A stretch of 64,000 bases of DNA from Trichomonas vaginalis G3. Lineage: Eukaryota > Parabasalia > Trichomonadida > Trichomonadidae. The notes below the pieces were generated by a model that saw only the letters and a program-made list of their open reading frames with translations, searched no databases and was not told the DNA's origin. Location of the stretch: positions 23,095,300 to 23,159,299 of the forward strand of contig NC_067204.1 in NCBI RefSeq assembly GCF_026262505.1. The letters run 5' to 3'. The number at the start of each line of letters is the position of its first letter. Position 1 is the first letter of the stretch. A program made the position numbers and the translations under genes. Shown one piece after another: positions 10,330-20,779 of the stretch.

Positions 10330-10803
10330 TTATTTTGGTGAAGCAATAAGATTTGAATCTTTCTCAGTATTCATTTCTCTTTCAATGTTCATTAGTTCTA
10401 CAAAGTAACCCTGTTTTTCGAGATCTAGTTGACGCATTGCTGGATCCAATAATTGTATTTCTTGCAGCAATTTTTCATTGGCTTCGCGTTGATTTCGGAT
10501 TGCTTGCATCAAGGCAATATTTTCTAAATAAATTTCGGTTGTAGTCATCTTTGAAAGGTCTTTTTCTTCGAATTCCGGACAATTTGCGAATTCTTTTGCA
10601 TCTTCAGGATCTGATTCATAAATGTGGTTAAGTATCTGTGCATTTTCAATTAATGTAGGACATGAATCGACTGTTTCATTTCGATACATTTCAGGAACAG
10701 TTTTAAATATTGCCTGATTAAGATCATCATATTTCTTTTTCGAAAGGTTATCTCTTAACCATCTATCAGTCAAATCTGCTTTATATTGACTCACTCCTCG
10801 CAT
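10330..10803 (-). CDS. Small helical protein, unknown
   Basis: A 157-residue intact ORF. The N-terminal half is mixed helical; residues about 85-145 form a coiled coil (LQEIQLLDPAMRQLDLEKQ). It is transcribed divergently from the gene at 10848 with only 44 bases between the start codons, so the two share a promoter region. No family recognised. Confidence 0.6.
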   Translation of the reverse strand: MRGVSQYKADLTDRWLRDNLSKKKYDDLNQAIFKTVPEMYRNETVDSCPTLIENAQILNHIYESDPEDAKEFANCPEFEEKDLSKMTTTEIYLENIALMQAIRNQREANEKLLQEIQLLDPAMRQLDLEKQGYFVELMNIEREMNTEKDSNLIASPK

Positions 10804-10847
10804 AAATTTCTTTCAGCGTAAAAAAGTGCCAAAGTTTTATTCTCAAG
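10804..10847. promoter_or_regulatory. 44-bp shared divergent promoter region
   Basis: The start codons of the minus-strand gene ending at 10803 and the plus-strand gene starting at 10848 are 44 bases apart. Both promoters and both leaders must fit here. No clean TCAYW initiator is seen. Confidence 0.4.
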
Positions 10848-11330
10848 ATGACATCATGGTTAGAAAATATCAAGAATCAACACGGTTCTCTTGTTGAAGA
10901 AGAGGATGAAGAAGAGGAGGAACAGGCTCCAAAGCAACCGGAAGAGAAAAAACCAGAAGCACCAACAGAAAAACCTCAAATTGAACAAGAACAAAATCAA
11001 AAACAAGAAACCGCACCTACACAGCAAGAACCTGTAAAGACCACACCTACTCAAGACAAATTTAAATACGAGGGACCAAGTACAAGAGAAACTTACTTAT
11101 TCGCAACAAGCATTGATAAAATTGAATCAAAGCAAGAAAGAGAATATGTTGAAAATCTGCTTAAAGTACGAGCAAATTTATCAAATGTACTTGATTCTGC
11201 TTCAAAGCCATTGGAATCTGTCGGCTTTCTTAATAAAGCAGCAATATCTGCGAAGAGCAGGTATACCAACTTGAGCAAGCTAATTATGTCTGTTCCAATA
11301 CCTCATACAGCTGCAGCAAAATCAAAATAA
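10848..11330 (+). CDS. Acidic-N-terminus small protein, unknown
   Basis: A 160-residue ORF. Residues 15-75 are low-complexity Glu/Gln/Pro/Lys (VEEEDEEEEEQAPKQPEEKK). The C-terminal half is a compact helical region (RETYLFATSIDKIESKQERE, then LLKVRANLSNVL) that is probably the functional part. Family not recognised. It forms a divergent pair with the gene at 10330-10803. Confidence 0.6.
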   Translation: MTSWLENIKNQHGSLVEEEDEEEEEQAPKQPEEKKPEAPTEKPQIEQEQNQKQETAPTQQEPVKTTPTQDKFKYEGPSTRETYLFATSIDKIESKQEREYVENLLKVRANLSNVLDSASKPLESVGFLNKAAISAKSRYTNLSKLIMSVPIPHTAAAKSK

Positions 11331-11837
11331 TTTTATTTTTTTTTTATTTTCAAAAAAAACTGTACCTTTAAAAATGCAATGTTATATACCTAAAATTTTT
11401 TATACAATCGCTTTTAGATGTAGTTATTAGATTTTCCTCAAATAAAATAATTCAAAATTTAAAGCCATGAGTAAATATTGATAATGCAAAATTCTATCAA
11501 GCTAGTTATTGACCTTATCATTAGATCTCATTCTTCTTTCTTCTATATATTATTAACTAAATGAGAATATAATTAAGAATAATCTAACCAGTAGAAGAGA
11601 AAAATTTTGACATTCAATTAAAACGGACTCAATATTTTAATCATCTCGAAACATTCAATATTTTCCGATTTCATTTCATTTAATTCTTAGTCAAAGTGAT
11701 CAGAATTGTTTGGAATCGGAAATAATCACACATAAATTGGGGAAGAGCAAATATCATATAGTATGAAGTCAAATAATTATTTTTTCGGGATGCGTTTATT
11801 TGAATCAATCAAATATGCTTTGATCATATCATTTCTT
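11331..11837. other. Intergenic spacer
   Basis: About 500 AT-rich bases between convergent genes. No gene, repeat or RNA structure recognised. Confidence 0.5.
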
Positions 11838-13151
11838 TTATTCAATAGCACCATGCGAAACAAGAAGTTGGATTATTTCTTTGTTTTTATTCCATTTTGC
11901 ACAACTAAGAACTGAGCATGCATATTTATTTTTTTCATTGATTTTTGCACCATGTGAAATAAGAACTTCGGCTGTTTCTTTATTATTATTTTGTACTGCA
12001 CGATAAAGAGAGTTTTTTCCGGATTTATCTTTTTCATTGATTTTTGCACCATGTGAAATAAGAAGTTCGGCTATTTCTCTGCTATTATTTTCTGCTGCTA
12101 TATGAAGAGCAGTTTGTCTATCTTGCTTTTTTTTATTGATATTTGCACCATGTGAAATAAGAAGTTCAATTGTTTCTTTACTATTATTTTGTACTGCATA
12201 ATGAAGAGCAGTTTGTCTGTATTTATTTTTTTCATTGATATTCGCACCAAGGGAAAGGAAGTATTCACAAAGAGATGGATTATTAAACATCGCCGAAAAA
12301 ACAAAACATTTGTCTATATCATTAGTTTGATCGAAATTAACTAAAAATGATTCAAGATTATTGTAAATTCCGCATTCATTTAAATGGATCATAATATTGT
12401 GTTCATTAATCAAGAATGTAACAAAATCAATGTTGTGTGAAATAATTGCATATTCCATACATTCTTGATTTGGTTTTTGATATTTCAAACATTCACTCAT
12501 GATCTCTTGATTTCTGCCTAAAAATGAAAATTCTAGACATTTTTTAGTTATTTTTGAGTCAAATTTCGTTCTTAATAACTTGAAACAATCAACTGCTCCA
12601 TGATAGCAACATAATTCAAGTAATGAATATCCTTTCCTAGAGTGTGGATATAATTTGCTTTTAAGTTTTTGATCTTTATCAAATCCATCTCTTTCTGTAA
12701 ATGAGATGAATTTTTCTTTGTCATTATTCATAATTGCTTTGTAAATTGTATCTTCTGTATGAATATCGAGATTTTCTAAATTGACATCTTCATAATCATA
12801 AGACTTATTTATTTTAATTCCATATTCTTCGTAAAACAAGTAGGTGGAAATTTCGACTACACCACTGACCTCTTTCACTTGATAATCATCAGATATGAGT
12901 TTGGCAAGAAATAAATATGACTTTGTATAACGATTATTATACGGAATGATATTTAAAATATCTCGTATTATTATTTTGGGAGGATATTTATATGAATCAA
13001 TCAATTATGTTTTGATCATTTTGTATATCTTGATTAATTCTTCTTCATTTTCCGTTTTTAACTGATACATCGCATTAAATGTATCGATGTAGTATTTGTG
13101 GCTACTTCGGAATTTAGTGTATTTATCTGGATGAACGTCTTGCTCAGACAT
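11838..13151 (-). pseudogene. DUF3447/ankyrin-repeat protein with one internal stop
   Basis: Member of the Trichomonas ankyrin family. The ATG at 13151 opens a 48-codon N-terminus beginning MSEQDVHPDKY that closely matches the paralogue at 30049. A TAA at 13005-13007 then interrupts it where the paralogue has GAA (KTELIDS). Past that stop the frame stays open for 388 codons: a DUF3447-like helical region (LLELCCYHGAVDCFKLL), then about five ankyrin repeats (TALHYAVQNNSKETIELLISHG and similar). A single G-to-T change accounts for the stop. It is either a very young pseudogene or a sequencing error. The only start inside the long open frame before the DUF3447 region would be a TTG. Confidence 0.8.
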
Positions 13152-13223
13152 AAGAAAATTCTAATTCTTAAGAATGCTAAAAGTTCTGAAAATATGCATT
13201 CTTGCAAAAAATGGAGTAGGGGT

Positions 13224-14399
13224 AATTTTAGCTAAAAGTGACACACCTGTAAAAAGTGACACGCCCGTGAAGGGTGTGATTACCGATCGGTAATTTCGAC
13301 AGTTTAGAATTTAAAATTTTTTATGGAACTGTTGCGAATTTCATAAAGAATTTAAGGAATATAAGCAAAGATTTGAATCAAAATCTTAGACCTAAGCCGA
13401 TCGCTTCGCTCGTGGCTTCCGCGAATTACAGATCAGCAAAGATTTGAACCAAAATCTTCGAACTAAGCCGATCGCTTCGCTCGCGGCTTTCTTTATTATT
13501 TTAAATTTGCATATTTCCATCAAAAGTTCATAAGGTAAAAAATTTCGTTTATATTATTGCAAAATAAAATCTTCATTATCAAAATAATATTAAATGATAA
13601 TATAATATAATTTATAAACAACTATTATTTAATAAAGTTTAATTGCCAAGGTTCATCTAATTTTTTGATTTTTAATGTTTTATGAATTTTATTTATCATG
13701 TATATATCTAATGAAGATTATATATGTAGAAGATAAGTACCTTAATATGTACGTAAATTTTAATGAAATTTATACAACATTATAAAAATTTATGAATAAA
13801 AACTTGATATAAAATAACATTTTTATTTTTACTAAGAAAAAAAAGGTTTTTGATAATAAATTTATTTTATTTCGAAAAAGTAGCAATAATCGTAAAAGGG
13901 TATTGATAGGCTTGCTAAAGTAACTAATTTTAGCTGTCAAATACTTTTGTATTTTGAAGTAAATTAGTATAAATTTGTTTTTACTTTTATTTCGAAAAAG
14001 TAGCAATAATCGTAAAAGGGTATTGATAGGCTTGCTAAAGTAACTAATTTTAGCTGTCAAATACTTTTGTATTTTGAAGTAAATTAGTATAAATTTGTTT
14101 TTACTTTTATTTCGAAAAAGTAACAATAATCGTAAAAGGGTATTGATAGGCTTGCTAAAGTAACTAATTTTAGCTGTCAAATACTTTTGTATTTTGAAGT
14201 AAATTAGTATAAATTTGATATTATTTTAACTCCCTTTGAAAACCTCAATTTTCCATACAGAGGGAACGGGAATAGCATCCAATATTCCCTGAGAATGGTT
14301 GCGCATTCTCAGTTCCCTCTATATTTCGAACGAAGCTCTCATCGGTCTTTTTTTTTAATACTAAACGTTTTTTTTTTCCTGTCACTTTTAGCTAAAATT
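13224..14399. mobile_element. 1.18-kb inverted-repeat element with internal tandem repeats
   Basis: A 19-bp sequence, AATTTTAGCTAAAAGTGAC, lies at 13224-13242 and its perfect reverse complement at 14381-14399. Inside are two direct repeats of about 53 bp (13365-13417, 13435-13488; both include AAGCCGATCGCTTCGCTCG) and three 120-bp tandem copies. No transposase. No clear target duplication. I read it as a non-autonomous DNA transposon of unknown superfamily. Confidence 0.6.
13868..14218. repeat. Tandem repeat, 120-bp unit, about three copies
   Basis: Units begin about 13868, 13988 and 14108 and are nearly identical, differing by about one base, for example AGTAGCAATAATCG versus AGTAACAATAATCG. 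The minus-strand open frame across the array reads the same 40-residue block three times and is a consequence of the repeat, not a gene. Near identity implies recent amplification. Confidence 0.9.
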
Positions 14400-15732
14400 T
14401 GGGTTTGCCATTTTGTAAATCAAACTTTCATATATTTTGGGCACAAGAGAGGATAGTATAATACAGTTTTTATGACTTTTAACGATTTACTCAATTGAGC
14501 ATTATTTGCACATCAAATTGATGCCAATTATTGGAACTATTGCACGTTATATGTATTTAGAGGAATGTATGTAAGCTGTATGATTCTCGAAAGCGTTTAT
14601 AAGGAAGGGTAATTTAGAAATGAAATTGGATACTCTTAAAAGAACTTTTTAGTCATTAGACACTGAGTTATGCCTATTAAAAACCGAAAACTCATACGAT
14701 TATAATAGGATTTCAGTAATTGATGAATTTTCAATTAAAATATAGGGAAAAGCCAAAATTTTGTGGGAATATGTGTTTTTTAATCTACGTTTGGATGTTT
14801 TAAAGATTGATGATTCCAAAAATAACCATGCTTCAGTTTCATGGATGAAAAATGTACAACTGAAGCATGGTATTGCACTAATCATTCCTTCTTACAATAA
14901 TATTATGGTGATAATGTCTGCATATGATAGTTAGAGCATTGAAAATTGTGAAAAAATTTGATAAGTTTCGAAAACTAATTACAGTATGTTCGAATATATT
15001 AGAAGTCAACAACATTTGATACCATTAGCTGTAAACAATCAATAATAATTGATTGATGAAAATCGATATCAATATTGTAAATTTTCGAATCTATTTTGAC
15101 TGAAAGCGATTGCTCTAGACACCTGGAATGAAGTTATCCTTGGTGATTTTTTCCAAATTTTTTCTATTTTTGAAGATGTCTAAATAACTTCCTAGAAAAT
15201 GATAATGATTTTTACAATTCTCGATTTTTTTTGGAAAATTGAGGTTAAAAATCTTAAAAAATTAAAATTAATATAGAAACAAAGCAAGTTTATTGCATTA
15301 TAAATCGATTATATCATTTAATTTTTGTTAATCTAAAAGCTTTCTCTTAAACTAAGCCAATTATACGCAAAAATAAATAATTATTTTTAATTGTTAAATA
15401 CTAGAAACTTATCTTTCAAAATACACTCATAAATTGAGAATTTGTAAGTTATGTACATTGTGTTTATACCATACTTCCATTTACCAAGATTATCTTAGAT
15501 ATCAGGTTGATATCATCAAGTTATTTCTTTGATTTTGATAATTTTGTAACTCCACCCAAACAATATGAGATATTTTTATTATATTCCTGGCTTTACAAAG
15601 AATGGATTCATAAAATTCATAATGAATTTGTAAATCCAATTCCATAAAGATGCGTCTAACAAGACTAACGCATCAAGTAATTCTAACATTTTATTGGCAA
15701 TAGCCTCATATTTTATATTTGTTTTTCAAGGA
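14400..15732. other. Long spacer upstream of the POLD2 gene
   Basis: About 1.3 kb of AT-rich sequence. The only structure I see is a 14-bp perfect inverted repeat, ACCATGCTTCAGTT, at 14825-14838 with its complement at 14858-14871. No convincing gene or RNA. Confidence 0.45.
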
Positions 15733-16869
15733 ATGCAACATACTTTTACATGCTTGGATAGATTTAGGATCCTAAATCGTATGAGTTATCAGAATTACTA
15801 TGTTTTTTATCAAAAGAAGCTCGATTATGCACGATCCAAGCTCATGAATCAATTAGAACTTCCATTTTTGTTTTCGCTTCAAGATGCTCCAAAAAACACT
15901 AGATTTTCTATAGTAGGCTTTATTCATATTGATGGCAACGATAAATATCCAGAAATTAATTTTAAGAATGATCAATCTCGAAATGGGAGACAAATATATC
16001 TTGAAGATTCATCTGGAAGAGTTAGACTTATCGGTGACTTTCCATTTCCAATAGCTTCCAATATTTGTGTTGGAACAACAGGGGTTTTGACTTTAGAAGG
16101 GAATTTGCTCTTTGATAAAATAATGCTAATGCCGAAGCTCTTAATATCTAATTCAATTGTGCATCCTCAGGTTAAGATAGCATTGGTTTCTAATTTATGC
16201 TTGGGATCAAAAAATTTTGATCTAAATTCCGGAAATAAGCTTATAGAATTCTTAAAATCTTGCGATTTATGCATTATAATTGGAAGCATCATGGATAGCA
16301 ATGATTTTCCTGAGTTTGCAAATGCAGAAAATGATTGGAAAGAATGGGTAGAATTGATTGATCCATCATTGATAGAGAACTTTCATTCATTTTTTGGTGA
16401 AATAGACACACGTTGCATATTAATACCAGGATTTGGTGACCCAACAGAGTCAGTAATTCCAATTCAGCCATTTAATCCTGCATTTATATCACCATTAAAT
16501 ATGGAATGCACCACAAATCCTGGTTTAATCAATATCGATGGAATGAAATTATTGGGAATGACAGGTAACATCATTGATAAGATAGATTGCGATCAATTAA
16601 GTTTCCATGAAAGACAGAAAATGATCTTGTCATGGAGATATATAGCACCAAGTTCACCTACAAGAATTCCATGTGAAGTTTGCGAAAAGGATATTTTATC
16701 ATTAGATTTTATGCCACAGGTATTTGTTGCAGGTGGATCACAAAACTTAGAATACAGTATGGCTGATGATACACTTGTTATTTCAATACCAGATTACATA
16801 ACCAGTCATTCAGCAGCTTTACTAAACGCAGAATACAACGAAGTTAGCATCATTAATCTTATGGATTAG
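15733..16869 (+). CDS. POLD2: DNA polymerase delta small (B) subunit
   Basis: Accessory subunit of replicative DNA polymerase delta; binds the catalytic subunit and bridges to PCNA-interacting subunits in the nucleus. I use the ATG at 15733 (378 residues) because its early RFRILNRMSYQNYY aligns with the PFRLGERSF..QY start of POLD2. An OB-fold region follows (QIYLEDSSGRVRLIG, then GTTGVLTLEG). Next is the inactive phosphodiesterase-like domain with the hallmark IPGFGDPTESVIPIQPFNP at about residue 231 (human MPGEFDPTNYTLPQQPLHP), NIDGMKLLGMTGNIIDKI and the terminal VFVAGGSQN...VSIPD block. It is shorter than human POLD2 (469). Confidence 0.9.
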   Translation: MQHTFTCLDRFRILNRMSYQNYYVFYQKKLDYARSKLMNQLELPFLFSLQDAPKNTRFSIVGFIHIDGNDKYPEINFKNDQSRNGRQIYLEDSSGRVRLIGDFPFPIASNICVGTTGVLTLEGNLLFDKIMLMPKLLISNSIVHPQVKIALVSNLCLGSKNFDLNSGNKLIEFLKSCDLCIIIGSIMDSNDFPEFANAENDWKEWVELIDPSLIENFHSFFGEIDTRCILIPGFGDPTESVIPIQPFNPAFISPLNMECTTNPGLINIDGMKLLGMTGNIIDKIDCDQLSFHERQKMILSWRYIAPSSPTRIPCEVCEKDILSLDFMPQVFVAGGSQNLEYSMADDTLVISIPDYITSHSAALLNAEYNEVSIINLMD

Positions 16870-17243
16870 CAAAATTCAACAAGATCTACTAAAATTTTTC
16901 CTAAATCACATTATTGTTCAGATAATGTATGGAATTAATAAGACATATGGTACTACACATGCAATTTATGAAGGAAGGATCAGGAAAACACCGACATTTT
17001 CCTTAATTTTCTTCATAATTTCAGATATGGATGCAACAATCAAGCATCATATTTTGAAAATATATTCAGTTTTGCATGTTTAATATAATTTGAGAACGAA
17101 CAGACAAAAATAAACCGAAATTTTCGCTTATATTTCGGTAGCTTTAATTGTCTTTAAAAATTCTTTGTATATATATCAAAATAATCACATACAGTTTTAT
17201 AATACATGATAAAAAAGATAAAAACATGAAAAATGTAGAACAA
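16870..17243. other. Convergent spacer
   Basis: About 370 bases between convergent genes. A short inverted repeat (ACCGAAATTTT...ATATTTCGGT, about 17112-17139) could form a hairpin. Nothing else. Confidence 0.45.
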
Positions 17244-19191
17244 TCATTCCACAAAAGTTTCTAGAGAACGAGAGTTAGTTAAATGTATTCTAGAACTTCC
17301 ACGGTTGAAGGCCAAATGAGACTTGTAAATAGAACTATCTTTTGATCGAGGTTTAATTGCTAAATTTTGAGATTTATGCATATTATTATTCAGTCCAATG
17401 TTTTCACCAGCGTACTGCTTAAAATAAGGCATTTCAAGAAGTTCTGCAATTGTGGCCCTTTTATGGACGTTCACTTCTAAGCATCTAGACACAACTTTTC
17501 TAAATAAAAGGTTATGGATTTCATCTTCAGCGTAAATACCTGCTTCAATCATCCTTTGAAGGCTTAACTGATCATTTGAATAAAAAGGAAACGTTCTAGT
17601 AGCCATGTAATACAATGTAACACCTATAGACCACACATCGGCAACAAGAGGATTGTATTGGTCTGCTGAAAATATTTCTGGAGCCATGAACATTCTTGTA
17701 CCTTTGAAAACATGACATAGTTGCTTGTTCTCGTAAAGTGTACTAAGGCCAAAGTCTGAAATTTTTAAGCGGCCATAGTGATCAATGAGGAAATTTGCAG
17801 GTTTAATATCTGAATGTGCTATATTTCTTTCATGGCAAGCTTTGATGGCGTATAAAACTTCATAGCTATATTTGTATAACTCTTCATCAGTGAATTCTGG
17901 TTTTTCAATCATTAATTTGTTTAAATCTGAAGGGCAATATTCAAGAACGAGGTAAAGAAAGCCTTGGAATTTAAAATACTGATAGAAACTTACTAAAGTA
18001 CTCACAAAATCTAGATTGAGAGGCGGTCAATGACTTTTGAGGGGAAATTAACGCATGGAATTTAATATTATTTAGGTTGATATTCTTGCTTATTATTTCA
18101 GAAAAAAAAATCTTAAAAATTTCAATATGAAAATTGAAAGCAATTCAAAAAAATTGCTAACATGTAAATTTTAATATCCTATGCATAATTTCATATTTTG
18201 AACATTTTTTATTTTTGTTTAAAACTTAAAATTTTGCGAATTTAATATAATTTATAAAATATAATACGTATATATATTTAAAATACACTAAATTTAATTG
18301 TTAATTGACGTTTTTGGGAATGAATTTTATCAAAACATGCCTGAATCCGAAAATTTGAAAGAACGAATTACACAATCATATATGTAGAATTCAAAATACA
18401 AACTTAAAGATTGTATACGTTTAAAATTATTCAGATTGTGTTTGATTTCCACTCATTCTGTTTCTTTTGAACTCTAACACTAACATTTCATGATGATTAC
18501 ATGATCCATTTATACATGGTTGAATTGTTCCAGATTCTACCAGAAAATCAATCCAAATTTCTCAATGCATTCATGTTGATTGGACAAAATTTAAAATTTA
18601 TCAGCCTGTTTCCAGAGAAACTCATATATTCCCTAATGAAATGTAATTTTTGCTACATTTATTTCAATCAAATTTCAAAAAATTGACTGCAGAGCTTGAA
18701 AAGGTGATGAATCATGTTGTTATTAGATGTACATATTAGATTTACTATTTCCAAAAAAATGCTCAAATTTGAATAGTTTTTAGAAAATTTGGAATTACAC
18801 TCCTTAAATTATATATAATTAAATGTTTAAATTTTATTTATTTTTCCCTTTTAATTTTATAACGTGCTCTATCAAAACTAACCTCTCAATTGAAGGCCAC
18901 AAAATCTAAGTAGTGAGGGTACACAAATTTTATATGGAGTACGGTTCAATTTTTGAGAGCCTCACTACTTAGATTTTGTGACTACCTTATATTAGGATCG
19001 TACAAGGATTTTAGACATTGAATTTCTGAATCATTAAACATTGACTCGGGAACTTTTTTTAATGCGAAATCTGAACGATATTTATCTGAATGAACGAGGT
19101 AAATGGTTCCATAACCACCTTTAGCAATGGTATCAACAACAGTCAATCCAACATTCTTTAAGAATTCAAGTTCTGTAATATCCATGCCCAA
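17244..19191 (-). pseudogene. Ser/Thr protein kinase gene split by a transposon
   Basis: One kinase gene in two parts. The N-lobe (18990-19191) has the glycine loop KGGYGTIYLV, the ATP-anchoring Lys in ALKKV, and ends LKSLYDPN. The C-lobe (17244-17993) resumes VSFYQYFKFQGFLYLVLEY, then the catalytic loop HSDIKPANFL (HSD in place of HRD), DFG, APE in FMAPEIF, DVWSIGVTLYY and a short tail. Removing the 992-bp insert and one TA gives DPNI-VSFYQ in frame, exactly the usual kinase spacing. There are no intron signals at the junction. The gene is therefore probably inactivated by a recent insertion. Kinase subfamily unclear; the C-lobe resembles CAMK/NEK-like kinases. Confidence 0.88.
17996..18987. 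mobile_element. TA-flanked non-autonomous DNA transposon, 992 bp
   Basis: The ends are an 18-bp inverted repeat: AAGTACTCACAAAATCTA at 17996-18013 and the complement of AGGTAGTCACAAAATCTA at 18970-18987 (two mismatches). TA dinucleotides flank both sides (17994-17995, 18988-18989), as expected of Tc1/mariner-type insertion. No transposase ORF is present; a 61-residue open frame at 18501-18686 has no recognisable content. Near the right end a second inverted copy of the terminal sequence (about 18897-18917) forms a hairpin with the end itself. Confidence 0.8.
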
Positions 19192-20779
19192 AATGGGTAT
19201 TAATTTTTTTTTTCAGAATTGTATACGATCTAAACAAATTGAATTAATTGAAAAGTAAAACAAATTTAGATAAATGTATGTATTGGTATGATTGCGAGAC
19301 ATTATTAAAAATATCTGTAACCATTGTCAAGAACGTTTGAACCATCATGGTATTATATTTTTATTGTGAAAACACGTTACCATTATTAAATGTGCATATG
19401 AGTAAATTTTAATTGATAGAAAGAATTTCATTGAAATATACCTTCTCAAATATTTGTGAGTTGCAGAACTTTTCTTTGAAAACCAAATATAAAAATACAT
19501 TTATACATAGAAATCTGCATTTTTCACCTAAAAGTTATAAAGAGGGTTAGCCAATGAATTAAAATTCTGAAAAGTGAAAGGGGACTACCCATTATTTATT
19601 CTCATTATCGTGGCTCTATTTCATCGATAATAGAAAATTATGTTTGCGTTCTTTGAATATAACGTCATTATCAACAAGTTTCCTAAGACCCTTTAAGTTG
19701 TATAATTCCTTTATTTCAACATTATTATTATTATTCATTAGATTGAGTAATAGATAAAGGAGAAAGATGATCTTACCATCAATTAACTATTATAACAGAA
19801 GCCATTGATGACGCAATGTTCTTTCTAACTTCATCATATTTTCATTTATATATTTTTATAACTAAAAATTCGATCAAATTTCTCGCCACCTGTAACTGAT
19901 CTAGGTATTCTTCCTTAAACATTAGATTTTCATTCATACTCTCTCTATTAAAAATAATAAAAATACCAATTATTATCTTTTGACAAGTTAAAGATTGTAA
20001 CCCAGATCGCTCAATAGCATTATAAATATCCCATCTGATAAAATGAAATTATTATTTAATCAAATTCTATATTTAACAAATTTTCTAATAAGATTGCTTA
20101 ATTTTATGACATTCTGTAGATCTGGTCGTTGTTTCGCTTGTGTTGAGTGTTAAAGACTTTCTCTTTATAAATCTTTTTTTTTATTTCAATTTAGCATGTG
20201 TTTAATTCTAAAATTATATCATAAAAGTCCGACCTTTCATTGGGTATATATGTCGGAGTCAACTACTCTTGAAAAGATTCATTGAGACATTGCCTATGCA
20301 ATTTTAAGCGTAGCTCAAGAATAACATGAATTCACCATGCTCAAGATACTTGAATTTTCAAGGTGTTATTCTTGGGTAAGCTATTTAGTGTCAAAAAATA
20401 AACGAAATCAAATGCATATTAATCCCCACAAGCCGCAATATCATACGGGTTTGGAAGGGAAAGAAATCTTTTATAAAATAAACGCATAACTTAACTTGAA
20501 ATGTTGAATCTATTTTTAATTCTTTTCTTAAAACGGTATTTTTATTAATAATATTCTTTTAATAAGCTATACAAGCATATATTTGGGAAAATTCCTATAA
20601 GTGAGGTGACACCAAAAAAATATCAAGAGATTTGTTTAATCTTAGATAGTTTTCGAAAATATCATCCCATAATATATTTATTTTTAGTGAAGAGAAATGA
20701 AATCAGTATGTGGTCAGGATACTTTAGTAGGACGATAGGCGAATTGTATGCCCGTTTATTTTTTGGTCAAGTAATATAT
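19192..20779. other. Long spacer upstream of CCT gamma
   Basis: About 1.6 kb between the divergently oriented kinase and chaperonin genes. I see one imperfect inverted repeat (TAGCTCAAGAATAACA at 20311-20326 against TGTTATTCTTG at 20364-20374). There is no convincing ORF. In-frame codons upstream of 20780 that join CCT are not family-like and are taken as non-coding. Confidence 0.45.

Noticed and set aside
13770-14180. 136-codon minus-strand open frame with a triplicated 40-residue block
   Set aside because: It is the 120-bp tandem repeat read in a frame without stops; the unit is a multiple of three, so the repeat itself creates the ORF.
17994-18989. The 992-bp kinase interruption considered as an intron
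   Set aside because: No GTATGT-type 5' site or ACTAACACACAG-type 3' site at the junctions, and the ends are a transposon-like inverted repeat with TA flanks.
20606-20779. N-terminal extension of CCT gamma by 58 residues
   Set aside because: Sequence upstream of 20780 has the AT-rich codon use of intergenic DNA and no similarity to CCT N-termini, while residue 1 at 20780 aligns with the family start.
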